Made by a program: the position numbers and the translations under genes
Shown: positions 1 through 9,449 of the stretch, in pieces
Position numbering within the stretch: position 1 is the stretch's first letter
How the letters are laid out: each line of letters begins with the position of its first letter
Origin: Abyssalbus ytuae
GTDB taxonomy: Bacteria > Bacteroidota > Bacteroidia > Flavobacteriales > Flavobacteriaceae
NCBI RefSeq assembly: GCF_022807975.1
Contig: NZ_CP094358.1
Coordinates: forward strand, 1,240,001 to 1,304,000
DNA: 64,000 nucleotides
Reading direction: 5' to 3'
The notes under the pieces: model-generated
Databases searched by the model: none
Told to the model about the DNA's origin: nothing
Seen by the model: only the letters and a program-made list of their open reading frames with translations

Positions 1-929
1 AACCCGTTTAAAATATACAGGTTTTTATGTTGCGGATGCATACCAACTATTGGCCTTCTGTCTACTACTGTAGGCCTGATTGCTGCCACGTGATCTGTAA
101 TTTCATAATCACACCTTAAAAAAGTATTAAGTTTTGTCAAGAGTTCTTCCCTAGCTTCAGGGGTAGGAATATTAGTTTTATCTTTCCAGTTATATGTGGC
201 TCCTATTCTATAAAAATCATTCCCTACAGGCATAATAAAAACGGAAGATTTAAGTACAAAATTAATTTTAAGTGCGGGGGCATAAATAGTGAGAAGCTCT
301 CCTTTTGTACCATTTAAGGGCAAATAATTAAAAAACGGGTTGTTTTTTATTCCATATCCTTCTGCAAAAACTATTTTTTTTGCTTTATAACTTTTATAAG
401 TTACATAATCCGGATAATGAGTTACAGATGAATAATTAAAAGATTCTGCTAAAAATTTTCCTTGATTGATTAAATATTGCCTATATAATTTTTGAAGGTT
501 TTTGGTATTCACCCTGCCCGTTTTGAGTACTTCTCCATAATTATATCCTGCATCAATATATTCATTCTGATTTTTCACCAATTTGGTTGAAATAAACGGC
601 TGTAATTTTGGTTTATCCGCGGCTTCAAACCATGCATTTTGTTCCTCTACGGAAGCTAATCTTCTTAAGACTGAAACTTTATAATTTACTTCTTCCCCAA
701 TTTTATTTTCAATTTTATTGTAAAATGGTTTTATTAATTCCAGTTGTTCTTCAGCTTTCCACACTCCTGTAAATCTTTTTAAGATTACAGGATTATATAA
801 CCCACCCGATATGGTTGATGAATGCTGGGATTCATCATCAAATACAATAAAACTTTTATTTTTTTGTTCCAGGACTTCACAAAATGAAATACCTGCTAAT
901 CCCAACCCTACTATTATATAATCTACCAT
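1..929 (-). CDS. FAD-dependent oxidoreductase (DAO family), C-terminus cut by window edge
   Basis: An open frame starts with ATG at 929 and runs leftward to base 1 with no stop, so the C-terminal part is missing. The protein begins MVDYIIVGLGLAGISF, a beta strand followed by a GxGxxG dinucleotide-binding loop typical of FAD enzymes. An ExxD-like end of the second strand (FIVFDDES) follows. Further on there are segments such as GGLYNPVILKR and, near the cut, RPTVVDRRPIVG, which are typical of D-amino-acid-oxidase/glycine-oxidase-like proteins (DAO fold). In that family the flavin oxidizes an amine substrate; the substrate here cannot be told. It lies downstream of gldN on the same strand, but a strong terminator (941-974) separates them, so it is probably a separate unit. 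The fold call is firm and the specific function is open. Confidence 0.8.
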   Translation of the reverse strand, partial: MVDYIIVGLGLAGISFCEVLEQKNKSFIVFDDESQHSSTISGGLYNPVILKRFTGVWKAEEQLELIKPFYNKIENKIGEEVNYKVSVLRRLASVEEQNAWFEAADKPKLQPFISTKLVKNQNEYIDAGYNYGEVLKTGRVNTKNLQKLYRQYLINQGKFLAESFNYSSVTHYPDYVTYKSYKAKKIVFAEGYGIKNNPFFNYLPLNGTKGELLTIYAPALKINFVLKSSVFIMPVGNDFYRIGATYNWKDKTNIPTPEAREELLTKLNTFLRCDYEITDHVAAIRPTVVDRRPIVGMHPQHKNLYILNG

Positions 930-940
930 ATGTCAAAATT

Positions 941-974
941 AAAAAACGCTTACCATAAATAGTAAGCGTTTTTT
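941..974 (-). terminator. Rho-independent terminator after gldN
   Basis: The arms AAAAAACGCTTAC (941-953) and GTAAGCGTTTTTT (962-974) are perfectly complementary around an 8-nt loop. Read on the minus strand the hairpin ends in a T-run, directly after the gldN stop (1003) and before the start of the oxidoreductase (929). It should end the gldKLMN transcript. Confidence 0.85.
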
Positions 975-1002
975 ATATTTTATATGAAATGGAATAATGA
1001 GC

Positions 1003-1896
1003 TTAATAGCTCCACATGTCTTGTTCTTTATCTCTGAGAACCTCTTTAAGACGTTGAGCTTCCAACAACTGGAACAATGCATTTTCAGGAATATAATCTA
1101 CTATTTCCCTATCGCCATATACATTATCAACTTTGTATATATGTGCATTAAACCTTCGGGCATTTAAAAGCTGGTCATAGGATATAGGACTGGCAGTATT
1201 TTTGTGATTAAATACCATTGCATCATGCAAAATATCCCTGGCTCCGGGAAACCAAACCCAAAAAAGTTCTACCAAGTCCTGGGTTTCACTGTCAATAAAG
1301 TTAACGTCAGGAGCAACAGGAGCTAAACCTAACAATCTGTATTTTAATTCTCCCTGGCGCTTATCAAAATACCATATCCCTTTAATATGCCATTCTTCAA
1401 TATCAGCCGCAGTTAAATCTCTTATATTAACATATTCGGGTGAAACCTGTTCACCGGCATTAAGTTGTTCATAACCTAAATCGGTAGTATCCACTTTTCT
1501 AAGAGTTGCCTGTAAGTCATTAAGAGTCCTCTTTTCGGTAAAATAAGAATCAGAATATACTTCTTTTATTTTTCCGGTTTTCACAGCTCTTAACAGAACA
1601 TCATAAAGCGATCTCCTGTCTGCTCCTATACCTACAGTATCTACAGGATAATAAAAGGGAAAATTAATTCTTTCATCCAGATCAAGTCTTTCCCATACTG
1701 TTTTTGACCATAGTATGTCTCTGTCGCCAACATAACCATAAGGTAACGGAGAGTCATGATCTGCCTCAATTTGTTGAGGTGTTTTCACCCCGATTTCCTC
1801 CGGTGTTTTTGCACTGAGTATGTTAGCTTGCGAATAACCTGTTGATGAAAAAAGAATTATTCCTATAGCTGTTAATAAAAAACCTTTCCAATTCAT
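1003..1896 (-). CDS. gldN: Type IX secretion / gliding motility protein GldN
   Basis: A 297-residue exported protein with an N-terminal signal peptide (hydrophobic residues 5-20, ending GYSQA). In the known type IX secretion system (T9SS) GldN (PorN) associates with GldK in the periplasmic ring under the outer membrane and is needed for secretion and gliding. Recognised by overall length, by conserved segments such as ILWSKTVWERLDLDERINFPFYYP, cited here only in part (KTVWERLDL), and by position as the last gene of gldK-L-M-N. A 17-bp gap separates it from gldM, which fits one operon. A terminator follows immediately. Confidence 0.95.
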   Translation of the reverse strand: MNWKGFLLTAIGIILFSSTGYSQANILSAKTPEEIGVKTPQQIEADHDSPLPYGYVGDRDILWSKTVWERLDLDERINFPFYYPVDTVGIGADRRSLYDVLLRAVKTGKIKEVYSDSYFTEKRTLNDLQATLRKVDTTDLGYEQLNAGEQVSPEYVNIRDLTAADIEEWHIKGIWYFDKRQGELKYRLLGLAPVAPDVNFIDSETQDLVELFWVWFPGARDILHDAMVFNHKNTASPISYDQLLNARRFNAHIYKVDNVYGDREIVDYIPENALFQLLEAQRLKEVLRDKEQDMWSY

Positions 1897-1913
1897 AACC
1901 TTAAAAGTGTTAA

Positions 1914-3479
1914 TTAATTTGTGAGTTCAACTACAACTGGCGAAACTTTTTTAAGTTTATAAGACCTGTTATTAGTTATATATGCTTCGATATCAAAAAA
2001 CTGTACAGCCTCACCTCTTTTGGCTCTTTGCAAAGCACTTTTAGCTCTACCGTCCAATTTATTACCTCGCACCTGTACTGTTGGTTGACCCGGAACTTTA
2101 AATTTAAACCCGCTTATAGCAAGATTCAGATCAAAATCAAAATCTTCAAGAATTGCTCCTACAGTAGCTATTTCAAGGTTTCTTCTTGGCATTTTAACTT
2201 CGCCAAATTCACCTCTTACAGTTCCTGAAGGTCTTGGTATATCTTTAATTCTGAATTCATTACTGCTACTTACTCTTTGACCGTCCGGCAGTGTACCTGA
2301 AGCTGTAATCTTCACAGTTCTACCTTTTCCGGGATTCATAATATATCTGCTTCCCCTACTTTTTGATAAACCTGGCGCTGAGGCACTTACTTTATTATCC
2401 GGAATTCCCGGAATAGATATCGTCATTGGGTTAGAAACACCGCGATATACAACATTCATTTTATCTGCAGATATAACAGCAGCATTTGGCTTTGTAATAG
2501 TAGCAAAAGTTGAATTTACAGGAACTTCAATTTGTTCTCCATCCTGGTCAAAAATAAGATTCCCTTCTAAAGTGTGATCTCCAGGAGTCCCTGCATTAAC
2601 TGTGAGCTTAACTCTACCGTCTTCAATCACATAGTCTTTATCTTCTTCTAATTGTCTGCCATCAAGTTTAACATCTACTTTGTTAGGTCTTGTAGTGGCA
2701 TCTTTTCTACCAAGTACAATATTACCATCAAATTTTTCACCTGCATAGTATGCAGATTTTGGTTGTTCTAATAAAGTAGTATAGTTTGTCATAGAAACTT
2801 CCTGAGCTAACTGACCGGCCAACATAATAGATAAAACATCTTCTTCGGTAGTTTTAACGTCAGTTTGCATTTGAGTTATTTTAGTAAGAGAAGCTACCAA
2901 AGGAAAACCTTTAAAATGATAATCTAACCAATCTACCGGTCTGTTATCACGATTTTTAACTTTCCCATCTTCATCCCCTGTATCAAAACGTTCTTCAACA
3001 GCTTCCTTAACTTCAGGAAAACTATCTAAAACAGCTGTCACGCCATCTCTATATTCAGTTATTTTATCTATAAATTCCTGGCCTTCAGTAGTATACCTAT
3101 CTCCTTTAAAAAATAATTCATCAAGGAAATCGCCTTTATCCATTACTTCATAATCATTTACATCAGAAACTGTTGCCATCATCCGGCTTTTTAAATCAGT
3201 CAGATAACTATTAAAATCGGATGATAATTGTTTGACTGTCTTGGCGTTTTCGTTTAAAGGGCCGTATTTATCTGTATTTTCACTGGCTTTTACTTCCATA
3301 CTAGCATAAGCCTGATCATTTCTCAAGGTAGTCTTTTCATTAGCACTTGTCAACTTTTCGTTCATTAAACCGAATGCCGATAGTACTTCTTTACTCATAT
3401 TTAACGCAAGCATAGCTATGAAAACCAGATACATAAGGTTAATCATTTTTTGCCGCGGTGATAATTTTCCTCCTGCCAT
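1914..3479 (-). CDS. gldM: Type IX secretion / gliding motility motor protein GldM
   Basis: 521 residues. A single transmembrane helix lies near the N-terminus (about residues 13-35, MINLMYLVFIAMLALNM), followed by a long periplasmic part. Known GldM forms a dimer whose transmembrane helices sit inside a GldL pentamer as the proton-driven motor, with a periplasmic shaft of four domains reaching the GldKN ring. The length matches the family (about 510-520). The N-terminal KLSPRQKMINLMYLVF signature is characteristic. A 29-bp gap separates it from gldL upstream and 17 bp from gldN downstream, as usual for this operon. Confidence 0.96.
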   Translation of the reverse strand: MAGGKLSPRQKMINLMYLVFIAMLALNMSKEVLSAFGLMNEKLTSANEKTTLRNDQAYASMEVKASENTDKYGPLNENAKTVKQLSSDFNSYLTDLKSRMMATVSDVNDYEVMDKGDFLDELFFKGDRYTTEGQEFIDKITEYRDGVTAVLDSFPEVKEAVEERFDTGDEDGKVKNRDNRPVDWLDYHFKGFPLVASLTKITQMQTDVKTTEEDVLSIMLAGQLAQEVSMTNYTTLLEQPKSAYYAGEKFDGNIVLGRKDATTRPNKVDVKLDGRQLEEDKDYVIEDGRVKLTVNAGTPGDHTLEGNLIFDQDGEQIEVPVNSTFATITKPNAAVISADKMNVVYRGVSNPMTISIPGIPDNKVSASAPGLSKSRGSRYIMNPGKGRTVKITASGTLPDGQRVSSSNEFRIKDIPRPSGTVRGEFGEVKMPRRNLEIATVGAILEDFDFDLNLAISGFKFKVPGQPTVQVRGNKLDGRAKSALQRAKRGEAVQFFDIEAYITNNRSYKLKKVSPVVVELTN

Positions 3480-3508
3480 TTTGTAATTAGTTTTTTAGGT
3501 TGTTAATA

Positions 3509-4150
3509 CTAATTATTTCTATTCATTGCAGATAGCATTCCTCCATAAACTCCATTTAAGGAAGAGAGGTTGGAAGCTAATGACTCCATTTGCTCTTTTA
3601 GTTTAGCAGCATTTGCAGCAATTTCTTCATTGGCAGAAGCTTGTTTGCTTGCACTTTCCAACTGAACTTTATACAAACTGTTTAATGATTCCATTTGGGC
3701 AGCAGCTAACGTCATTTCTTCACTATATCTTTTTGTTGAAGCAATTGCATCAGCAGTTGGTGAAATATTTCTTGCAGCTCCTTCAAAATTACGAATGCTT
3801 TCACCCAAGCTGCTTATTAAAGAAGAGTCTACTCTTGCTTCTTTAAGCATTTCATCCAATTTTTTAGACAATAAACCCTGTGGGCTTTCTGTCTCTCTTT
3901 TATCTTTACTTTTCCCGCCGGCTAATTCGGGATAAACAAGTGTCCAATCCAGTTCATCATCAACAGGCTCAAAAGCTGAAATGGCAAAAATTACTGCCTC
4001 AGTAATAAGACCTATGGCTAATAAAAGTCCACCGCCTATTCCCATAAATTCCCAGTGCAAAATTTTAAATAAAGCTCCTAAGATAACAACAGATGCTCCT
4101 AGTCCATACGCCATATTAAACAGCTTTTTCGAAGATTTTGATTGTGCCAT
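3509..4150 (-). CDS. gldL: Type IX secretion / gliding motility motor protein GldL
   Basis: 213 residues with two transmembrane helices near the N-terminus (about residues 13-32 and 37-58), joined by a short loop containing HWEFMGIGGG. The glutamate in this segment corresponds to the conserved membrane-embedded charged residue proposed to carry protons in the GldLM motor. The rest is cytoplasmic and rich in helical heptads (SLGESIRNFE..., KLKEQMESLASNLSSL), as in other GldL proteins. Position between gldK and gldM is the canonical order. Confidence 0.96.
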   Translation of the reverse strand: MAQSKSSKKLFNMAYGLGASVVILGALFKILHWEFMGIGGGLLLAIGLITEAVIFAISAFEPVDDELDWTLVYPELAGGKSKDKRETESPQGLLSKKLDEMLKEARVDSSLISSLGESIRNFEGAARNISPTADAIASTKRYSEEMTLAAAQMESLNSLYKVQLESASKQASANEEIAANAAKLKEQMESLASNLSSLNGVYGGMLSAMNRNN

Positions 4151-4207
4151 AGTAAATTAGATTTTAGTTAAGTTAAAAATATTTGGTTTAATTTTAATAA
4201 TATTCAT

Positions 4208-5566
4208 TTAGTTTTTAGTTGCAGTAGCCTCGGTACCCATATAATCCTGAACTGCCCTGAAGCCTATATAACTTCTGGCTGAATCCTGATATTCGTAGTC
4301 ACGGGTACTAACCTGTAAAAAGTAAGCAACATCTTTCCAGGAACCACCACGTATAACTTTACGTTTATTTTCATCGTCATAGTTATTGGGGTTCATGGTA
4401 GAAACATATTCATAAGAGTTGGGGTTGTATGAAGAGTTTGTCCACTCCGAAACGTTTCCTGCCATATTATAAAGATCATAATCATTTGGCTCGTACGATT
4501 TTGCCTCTACAGTATATAATGCCTCATCAACTGCATAATCACCTCGCAAAGGCTTGTAGTTAGCCATAAAACAAGCACGATCATTCATTAAGTAAGGTCC
4601 ACCCCAAGGATAAGTACCTGACTCGATACCTCCCCTGGCTGCATATTCCCATTCGGCTTCAGTAGGTAACCTGAACTGATTTACAAATTGCTTGCTTCTT
4701 CTTTTTTGTTCGTCATTTTTAAATTTAGTCCTCCATGCACAAAATGCTTTTGCCTGTTTCCACGAAACTCCTACTACAGGATAGTCACTGTAAGCATCAT
4801 GCCAAAAATAATCGTTGTGCATAGGTTCATTATATGAGTAGCTAAAATCCTTTATCCACACTGTAGTGTCAGGATAAACTTCTATCACTTCCTGTCTGAG
4901 GAAATCTTTTCTTCTTCCTTTTTTTGCTCTGGCCGCAGCTTCGATATCCATCCAGTCATAACGATACTCCAGTTGCTTAACATCTATGGTTCTACGTCCG
5001 TTATACGCTTCCTCCAGAGGTATGTATAATGAATCCATCACTTCCGCATAATAAATATCCGGATATTTTTCGGTGTCCCACTCCAGATCTATTCTTTTAT
5101 TGAGTCTTCTTCCTTCATATCCATCTGATATACTGAAATAATTATCATACATATATCTATCATAAACAGATTGATCAGTGGTATCTGCATCCTGAAATGC
5201 ATAATCCCCAATACCTCCTTCACCGTCGGGGGACATTCCTAACTCATCGGCCAAAATAGCTAATTTAGTTCTTACAACTGAGTCTTTTACCCATTCAACA
5301 AACTGCCTATATTCACTATTTGTTATTTCTGTGTCGTCCATATAGAAAGAGCGGACGGTTACAGTTTTAGTAGGCGCATTGTAGACATCTGCCACATCAT
5401 CTTCCGCCTTACCCATTATGAAAGCACCTCCGGGTATAAGAACCATACCATGTGGTTTTTCAGGATACCATTTTTTTCCTCTTACACCTGTCAAATCCCC
5501 ACGAGTACTGGAGCTGCAACCATAAAGAAATAAAACTACAATTGTTACTAATGATAGCTTTTTCAT
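4208..5566 (-). CDS. gldK: Type IX secretion / gliding motility lipoprotein GldK
   Basis: 452 residues with a lipoprotein signal (LFLYGCSSS, lipidated Cys near residue 17). The rest is a formylglycine-generating-enzyme (FGE/sulfatase-modifying-factor) fold: GMVLIPGGAFIMG near residue 40, PVVGVSWKQAKAFCAW in the middle, RLPTEAEWEYAARGG, and a C-terminal VIRGGSW...IGFRAV. The cysteine-bearing catalytic segment of true FGE is replaced (KDVAYFLQVSTRDY), so this is a structural, non-enzymatic member, as known for GldK/PorK. GldK forms the periplasmic ring of T9SS with GldN. First gene of gldK-L-M-N; a candidate promoter lies at 5603-5633. Confidence 0.96.
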   Translation of the reverse strand: MKKLSLVTIVVLFLYGCSSSTRGDLTGVRGKKWYPEKPHGMVLIPGGAFIMGKAEDDVADVYNAPTKTVTVRSFYMDDTEITNSEYRQFVEWVKDSVVRTKLAILADELGMSPDGEGGIGDYAFQDADTTDQSVYDRYMYDNYFSISDGYEGRRLNKRIDLEWDTEKYPDIYYAEVMDSLYIPLEEAYNGRRTIDVKQLEYRYDWMDIEAAARAKKGRRKDFLRQEVIEVYPDTTVWIKDFSYSYNEPMHNDYFWHDAYSDYPVVGVSWKQAKAFCAWRTKFKNDEQKRRSKQFVNQFRLPTEAEWEYAARGGIESGTYPWGGPYLMNDRACFMANYKPLRGDYAVDEALYTVEAKSYEPNDYDLYNMAGNVSEWTNSSYNPNSYEYVSTMNPNNYDDENKRKVIRGGSWKDVAYFLQVSTRDYEYQDSARSYIGFRAVQDYMGTEATATKN

Positions 5567-5602
5567 ACAAGTTATAGGTTAATTCACTAAGATTTAAGGA
5601 CG

Positions 5603-5633
5603 TAAACCTATCTAAATAATTTCAAAAAAACAA
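5603..5633 (-). promoter_or_regulatory. Candidate Bacteroidetes promoter for gldKLMN
   Basis: Read on the minus strand, GTTG (-33 side) is followed after 20 nt by TAGGTTTA, a 7-of-8 match to the Bacteroidetes -7 box TAnnTTTG. It lies about 40 nt upstream of the gldK start, inside the 129-bp gap after the arginase-fold gene. This is motif evidence only. Confidence 0.4.
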
Positions 5634-5695
5634 CCCCCGAACGATATTTTATAACGTTTTTTCTACTTTTTTCAAATATTTCACCTCCTTGCATC

Positions 5696-6853
5696 TTAAA
5701 ATGTCATTTTTTTTAATGCTTTCCACCAGCGCTCGGGTATTACATTGTTGCAAGCATCAAGGTAATCCTGGTGTGTACATGGTAATAACGCATGCCTTTT
5801 TAATTTATTATCTGTTTTTTTAATTTGGGGGATTTCCATCCACCATCTTCCGGTTAAATTACTTTTATAAAAGTACAGTTCTTCTCCTTCTATAGGCACA
5901 ATATACTTCTCATAATCTTCTTCTTTTTGAAAAGGATAATCTTTTTTCCTGAAGTTAACTCCTTCAATAAAGTACCAGATAATTTGTGAAACCAATTGTG
6001 AAAACTGTGATGTGTTATGACACTCATATATCCCAAAAACAGCTATTTTATCACTTATTCCGGCATATCTTGAAATTGCACATATTTCCCTGCCATCAAA
6101 ACCATTAGGTGATGCATAAGATATACTTCCTACTTCACTACTTTTTACAGAGGCCATATCTATACTAATTATATCGGCATCGCGCAAAACGGGCTCTACA
6201 ATGGTAATATCTTTTATAACCTCCCCCAGTCTGTAGGCATCAAAAAACAACTTCTCCATTAAATCAATTTCTTCCTGGGCATTAAAATAAGTCTGATATC
6301 CTATATTTGAGAAATTAAATAAATTATTAGGTTTATCTACAATAATTTTACTCATATAGGACTGTGAGGAAATAAGTTCATCGGCCATACCAAAATCGAA
6401 ACGACTGTCTACGGATACCATATTAACCATTTGGTTAAATTTATCAAAACCTCTATACACTGCATAACACAAGTCCTGACTACCTCCAATAACTATCGGA
6501 ATAATTTTCTTTGCCAAAAGATTCTCAGTCAATCTTGTAAGAGCAAAATACGTATCCTCAACTGTCGCTCCGGATTGTAAATCACCCAGATCGGCAATTA
6601 CAGTATTCCAATTACCTAAAAAAAGTTTATACAATTCTATACGGATTGTAGAAAGGTTTAACTGATCTTTGGTTTTTATTGAAGCATTCCTGGTTTCATT
6701 AACTCCCACTATTACTATTGATACACCATCCAGACTTGGAATACCTTCACTTTCGGAATGAACAATTATATTTTTACCGAAAGCCTGCTCGGGCAATAAT
6801 TCATTATGTGCCAGAACCACATTTTCAACAGGAGTCAGAAAATCAAAGTCCAT
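5696..6853 (-). CDS. Arginase/formimidoylglutamase-fold protein with degenerate metal site
   Basis: 385 residues that align by motif order with ureohydrolases (arginase, agmatinase, formimidoylglutamase). The three metal-binding signatures are eroded. GGDHS is GGSQD (residues 123-127), so the His ligand is lost. DAHxD is DSRFD (149-153), so its His is Arg. SxDxDxxDP is SIDMASVKS (230-238), so the second Asp is Ala. At least three of the six usual manganese ligands are absent, so hydrolase activity is doubtful; annotation pipelines would probably name it formimidoylglutamase. It starts 3 bp after the topA stop, so it is co-transcribed with topA, and gldKLMN lies directly downstream. The fold is fairly sure; a catalytic role is not supported. 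Confidence 0.8.
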   Translation of the reverse strand: MDFDFLTPVENVVLAHNELLPEQAFGKNIIVHSESEGIPSLDGVSIVIVGVNETRNASIKTKDQLNLSTIRIELYKLFLGNWNTVIADLGDLQSGATVEDTYFALTRLTENLLAKKIIPIVIGGSQDLCYAVYRGFDKFNQMVNMVSVDSRFDFGMADELISSQSYMSKIIVDKPNNLFNFSNIGYQTYFNAQEEIDLMEKLFFDAYRLGEVIKDITIVEPVLRDADIISIDMASVKSSEVGSISYASPNGFDGREICAISRYAGISDKIAVFGIYECHNTSQFSQLVSQIIWYFIEGVNFRKKDYPFQKEEDYEKYIVPIEGEELYFYKSNLTGRWWMEIPQIKKTDNKLKRHALLPCTHQDYLDACNNVIPERWWKALKKMTF

Positions 6854-6856
6854 TGT

Positions 6857-9331
6857 TTATTTTTTCGTTTTAGACTTCTTTTTACTTTGGGAATTCTTTT
6901 CTATTATGTCTTTCACTTCCTCCAATGTTAATTTAGCAGCATCTACCTCTTTTGAAAGCTCAATTTTTATTCTTCCTTTGATAATATTAGAACGACCCCA
7001 TCTTGCTTTTTCAACTCTTATTCCTTCATCTTCCCAGTTATGAATAATTTTTTCTGCCTCTTTTCTTAATTTATCTTCTATCAGCTCGGCAATATCAGCA
7101 TCGGAAAGATTATCAAAATCATATTTTTTGTTCACATTAACAAACATATTATTCCATTTTATAAAAGGTCCGAAGCGGCCTTTTCCTTTTGTAACTTCCT
7201 TACCTTTATAAGAGCTGATAGGAGCATCGGCTTTTTCTTTTTGCTGGATAAGTTCAATAGCCCTGTCCAAGGTTACATCAAATAAATCTTCTCCTTTCTC
7301 TAAGGAAACAAACTTTTTGCCATAGCGCACATAGGGGCCAAATCTCCCGGAATTCACCTCAATTTCTTCTCCTTTATATTCGCCAATTTTTTTAGGAAGC
7401 TTAAATAAATCGAGTGCTTCTTCAAAAGTGATAGTATCGATAGATTGTTCCGGAAGCAAGCTGGCAAACTGAGGTTTTTCATCATCTTCTGCCGTGCCAA
7501 TTTGAGCCATAGGCCCAAACCTTCCTAAACGCACACTTAGCTGCCTTCCCGTCTTGGGGTCGGCTCCCAGAATACGTTCTCCTGTTTCTCTCTCGGCAGT
7601 TTCCTCGACATTTTTTACATTAGGATGAAAATCTTTATAAAAATCTTTCATCATTTTTGTCCAGTCTACCTCACCTGAAGCTATATCATCAAAATCCTGT
7701 TCTACCTTTGCCGTAAAATTATAATCTAAAATTGATGAGAAATGATTAACAAGAAAATCATTTACAATGATTCCTATATCCGTAGGCACAAGTTTCCCCT
7801 TGTCTGATCCGACCATTTCTTTTAAGGTCTTCTCTTTAATTTCTGAATTTTGAAGTGTTAATTGAATATACTTTCTCTCTTCACCTTCAATTGTTCCTTT
7901 TTCTATATAGCCCCTGTTTTGAATGGTTGAAATAGTAGGTGCATATGTAGAGGGGCGGCCAATTCCCAATTCTTCCAGTTTTTTAACAAGAGAAGCTTCT
8001 GTATACCTGTAAGGTGGCCTTGTGAACCTTTCGGTAGCCATTATATAATTTTCAAATACTTCTTCACCTATTTTCATAGCCGGCAACATACCATCTTGCT
8101 CTTCATCTTCTTCATCGGTACCTTCAAGATAAACTTTTAAAAAACCTTCAAACTTCAATACTTCTCCATTGGCTACAAATTGCTCTTTATGGCTATTTGC
8201 TTCTATTTTAACATTGGTTCTTTCCAATTTTGCATCACTCATTTGAGAGGCAAGGGTTCTCTTCCAAATAAGTTCATACAGTCTTGCCTGATCTCTTTCA
8301 ACAGTCACAGAACTTTTACTCATATCGGTAGGCCGGATTGCTTCGTGTGCTTCCTGGGCTCCTTTTGCCTTGGTAGCATAATTTCGGGATTGACTAAATT
8401 CTTTACCGTATAATTTTATAATTTCATTTTTTGCAGCTTCTATTGCTTCTGAGGACAGGTTTACACTATCTGTTCTCATATAGGTAATAAGGCCTGCTTC
8501 GTATAAACGCTGAGCCATATTCATGGTCTTTGCTACCGAAAAATATAATTTTCTTGAAGCTTCCTGCTGTAGAGTAGATGTTGTAAAAGGTGCTGCAGGC
8601 GATTTCTTGGCCGGTTTTGTATCAAGTCCGGCAATTTTGAATTGGGCATTGATATTTTTATTTAAAAAAGCTTTCGCTTCTTGTGCAGTATTGAAAGATT
8701 TTGACAGCCTGGCTTTAAATACTTTACCTTCGTTAGTTTTAAATTCGGCTACAATCCTGAATGAAGCTTCGGGGGTAAAATCCTTAATCTCTCTCTCTCT
8801 TTCAACTATCAACCTGACGGCGACAGACTGTACTCTTCCTGCCGAAAGCCCGGTTTTTATTTTTTTCCATAACACCGGGGAAAGCTGGTAACCTACCAAC
8901 CTATCCAACACTCGCCTTGCCTGTTGTGCATTTACCAGATTATAATCAATACCTCTGGGGTTTTCAATAGCTTTAGTAATAGCATTTTTGGTAATGGAGT
9001 TAAAAACTATACGTTTTGTTTTATTTTTATCCAGCTTAAGAGTTTCGGCTAAATGCCAGGCAATGGCTTCTCCCTCCCGGTCTTCATCACTTGCCAGCCA
9101 AACAGTGTCGGCTTTGGAGACAGCCTCTTTTAATTTTTTTACTACGGTTTTTTTATCTGAGGAAACTATATATTTAGGCTTAAAGCTTTTTTCCACATCC
9201 ACTCCCAGTTCTTTGGAAGGAAGGTCTGCAATATGTCCAAAGCTGGATTCAACTTTAAAATCCTTACCTAAAAATTTTTCTATGGTTTTGGCTTTTGCCG
9301 GTGATTCAACTATTACTAAATTCTTTGCCAT
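6857..9331 (-). CDS. topA: DNA topoisomerase I (type IA)
   Basis: 824 residues. The N-terminal Toprim domain (NLVIVESPAKAKTIEKFLG, with DEDREGEAIAWHL around residues 82-94) is followed by the type IA core. The active-site tyrosine is Tyr284 in GLITYMRTDS. It relaxes negative supercoils by cutting one strand. The C-terminal region has repeated GRFGP modules (LGRFGPMAQ, SGRFGPYVR, KGRFGPFIK) and a Lys-rich tail ending KKKSKTKK. The whole protein contains no cysteine, so the zinc ribbons of E. coli TopA are absent, replaced by these repeats as in many Bacteroidetes. It precedes the arginase-fold gene by 3 bp. Confidence 0.97.
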   Translation of the reverse strand: MAKNLVIVESPAKAKTIEKFLGKDFKVESSFGHIADLPSKELGVDVEKSFKPKYIVSSDKKTVVKKLKEAVSKADTVWLASDEDREGEAIAWHLAETLKLDKNKTKRIVFNSITKNAITKAIENPRGIDYNLVNAQQARRVLDRLVGYQLSPVLWKKIKTGLSAGRVQSVAVRLIVEREREIKDFTPEASFRIVAEFKTNEGKVFKARLSKSFNTAQEAKAFLNKNINAQFKIAGLDTKPAKKSPAAPFTTSTLQQEASRKLYFSVAKTMNMAQRLYEAGLITYMRTDSVNLSSEAIEAAKNEIIKLYGKEFSQSRNYATKAKGAQEAHEAIRPTDMSKSSVTVERDQARLYELIWKRTLASQMSDAKLERTNVKIEANSHKEQFVANGEVLKFEGFLKVYLEGTDEEDEEQDGMLPAMKIGEEVFENYIMATERFTRPPYRYTEASLVKKLEELGIGRPSTYAPTISTIQNRGYIEKGTIEGEERKYIQLTLQNSEIKEKTLKEMVGSDKGKLVPTDIGIIVNDFLVNHFSSILDYNFTAKVEQDFDDIASGEVDWTKMMKDFYKDFHPNVKNVEETAERETGERILGADPKTGRQLSVRLGRFGPMAQIGTAEDDEKPQFASLLPEQSIDTITFEEALDLFKLPKKIGEYKGEEIEVNSGRFGPYVRYGKKFVSLEKGEDLFDVTLDRAIELIQQKEKADAPISSYKGKEVTKGKGRFGPFIKWNNMFVNVNKKYDFDNLSDADIAELIEDKLRKEAEKIIHNWEDEGIRVEKARWGRSNIIKGRIKIELSKEVDAAKLTLEEVKDIIEKNSQSKKKSKTKK

Positions 9332-9349
9332 TTATTTATTTTTAGACTA

Positions 9350-9357
9350 CAAAAGTA
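9350..9357 (-). promoter_or_regulatory. Candidate -7 box for topA
   Basis: On the minus strand TACTTTTG matches TAnnTTTG exactly, about 19 nt upstream of the topA ATG. No good -33 TTTG is seen at the usual distance, so this is a weak promoter call. Confidence 0.3.
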
Positions 9358-9398
9358 TATAAGATTTTTAACACTTGTTGATTCTCTCAATTTTTAAA

Positions 9399-9427
9399 AT
9401 AAAAAAACCACGTAATAAAACGTGGTT
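9399..9427 (-). terminator. Terminator of the LVIVD lipoprotein gene
   Basis: AACCACGT (9406-9413) and ACGTGGTT (9420-9427) form a perfect 8-bp stem with a 6-nt loop. The plus-strand A-run at 9401-9407 gives a T-run on the minus strand, 3' of the lipoprotein gene that ends at 9450. Confidence 0.8.
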
Positions 9428-9449
9428 CTCTATATAATGAAAAAAAATT

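Noticed and set aside
8180-9362. Long plus-strand frames opposite topA
   Set aside because: They are antisense shadows of a clearly coding topoisomerase gene and have no family features.
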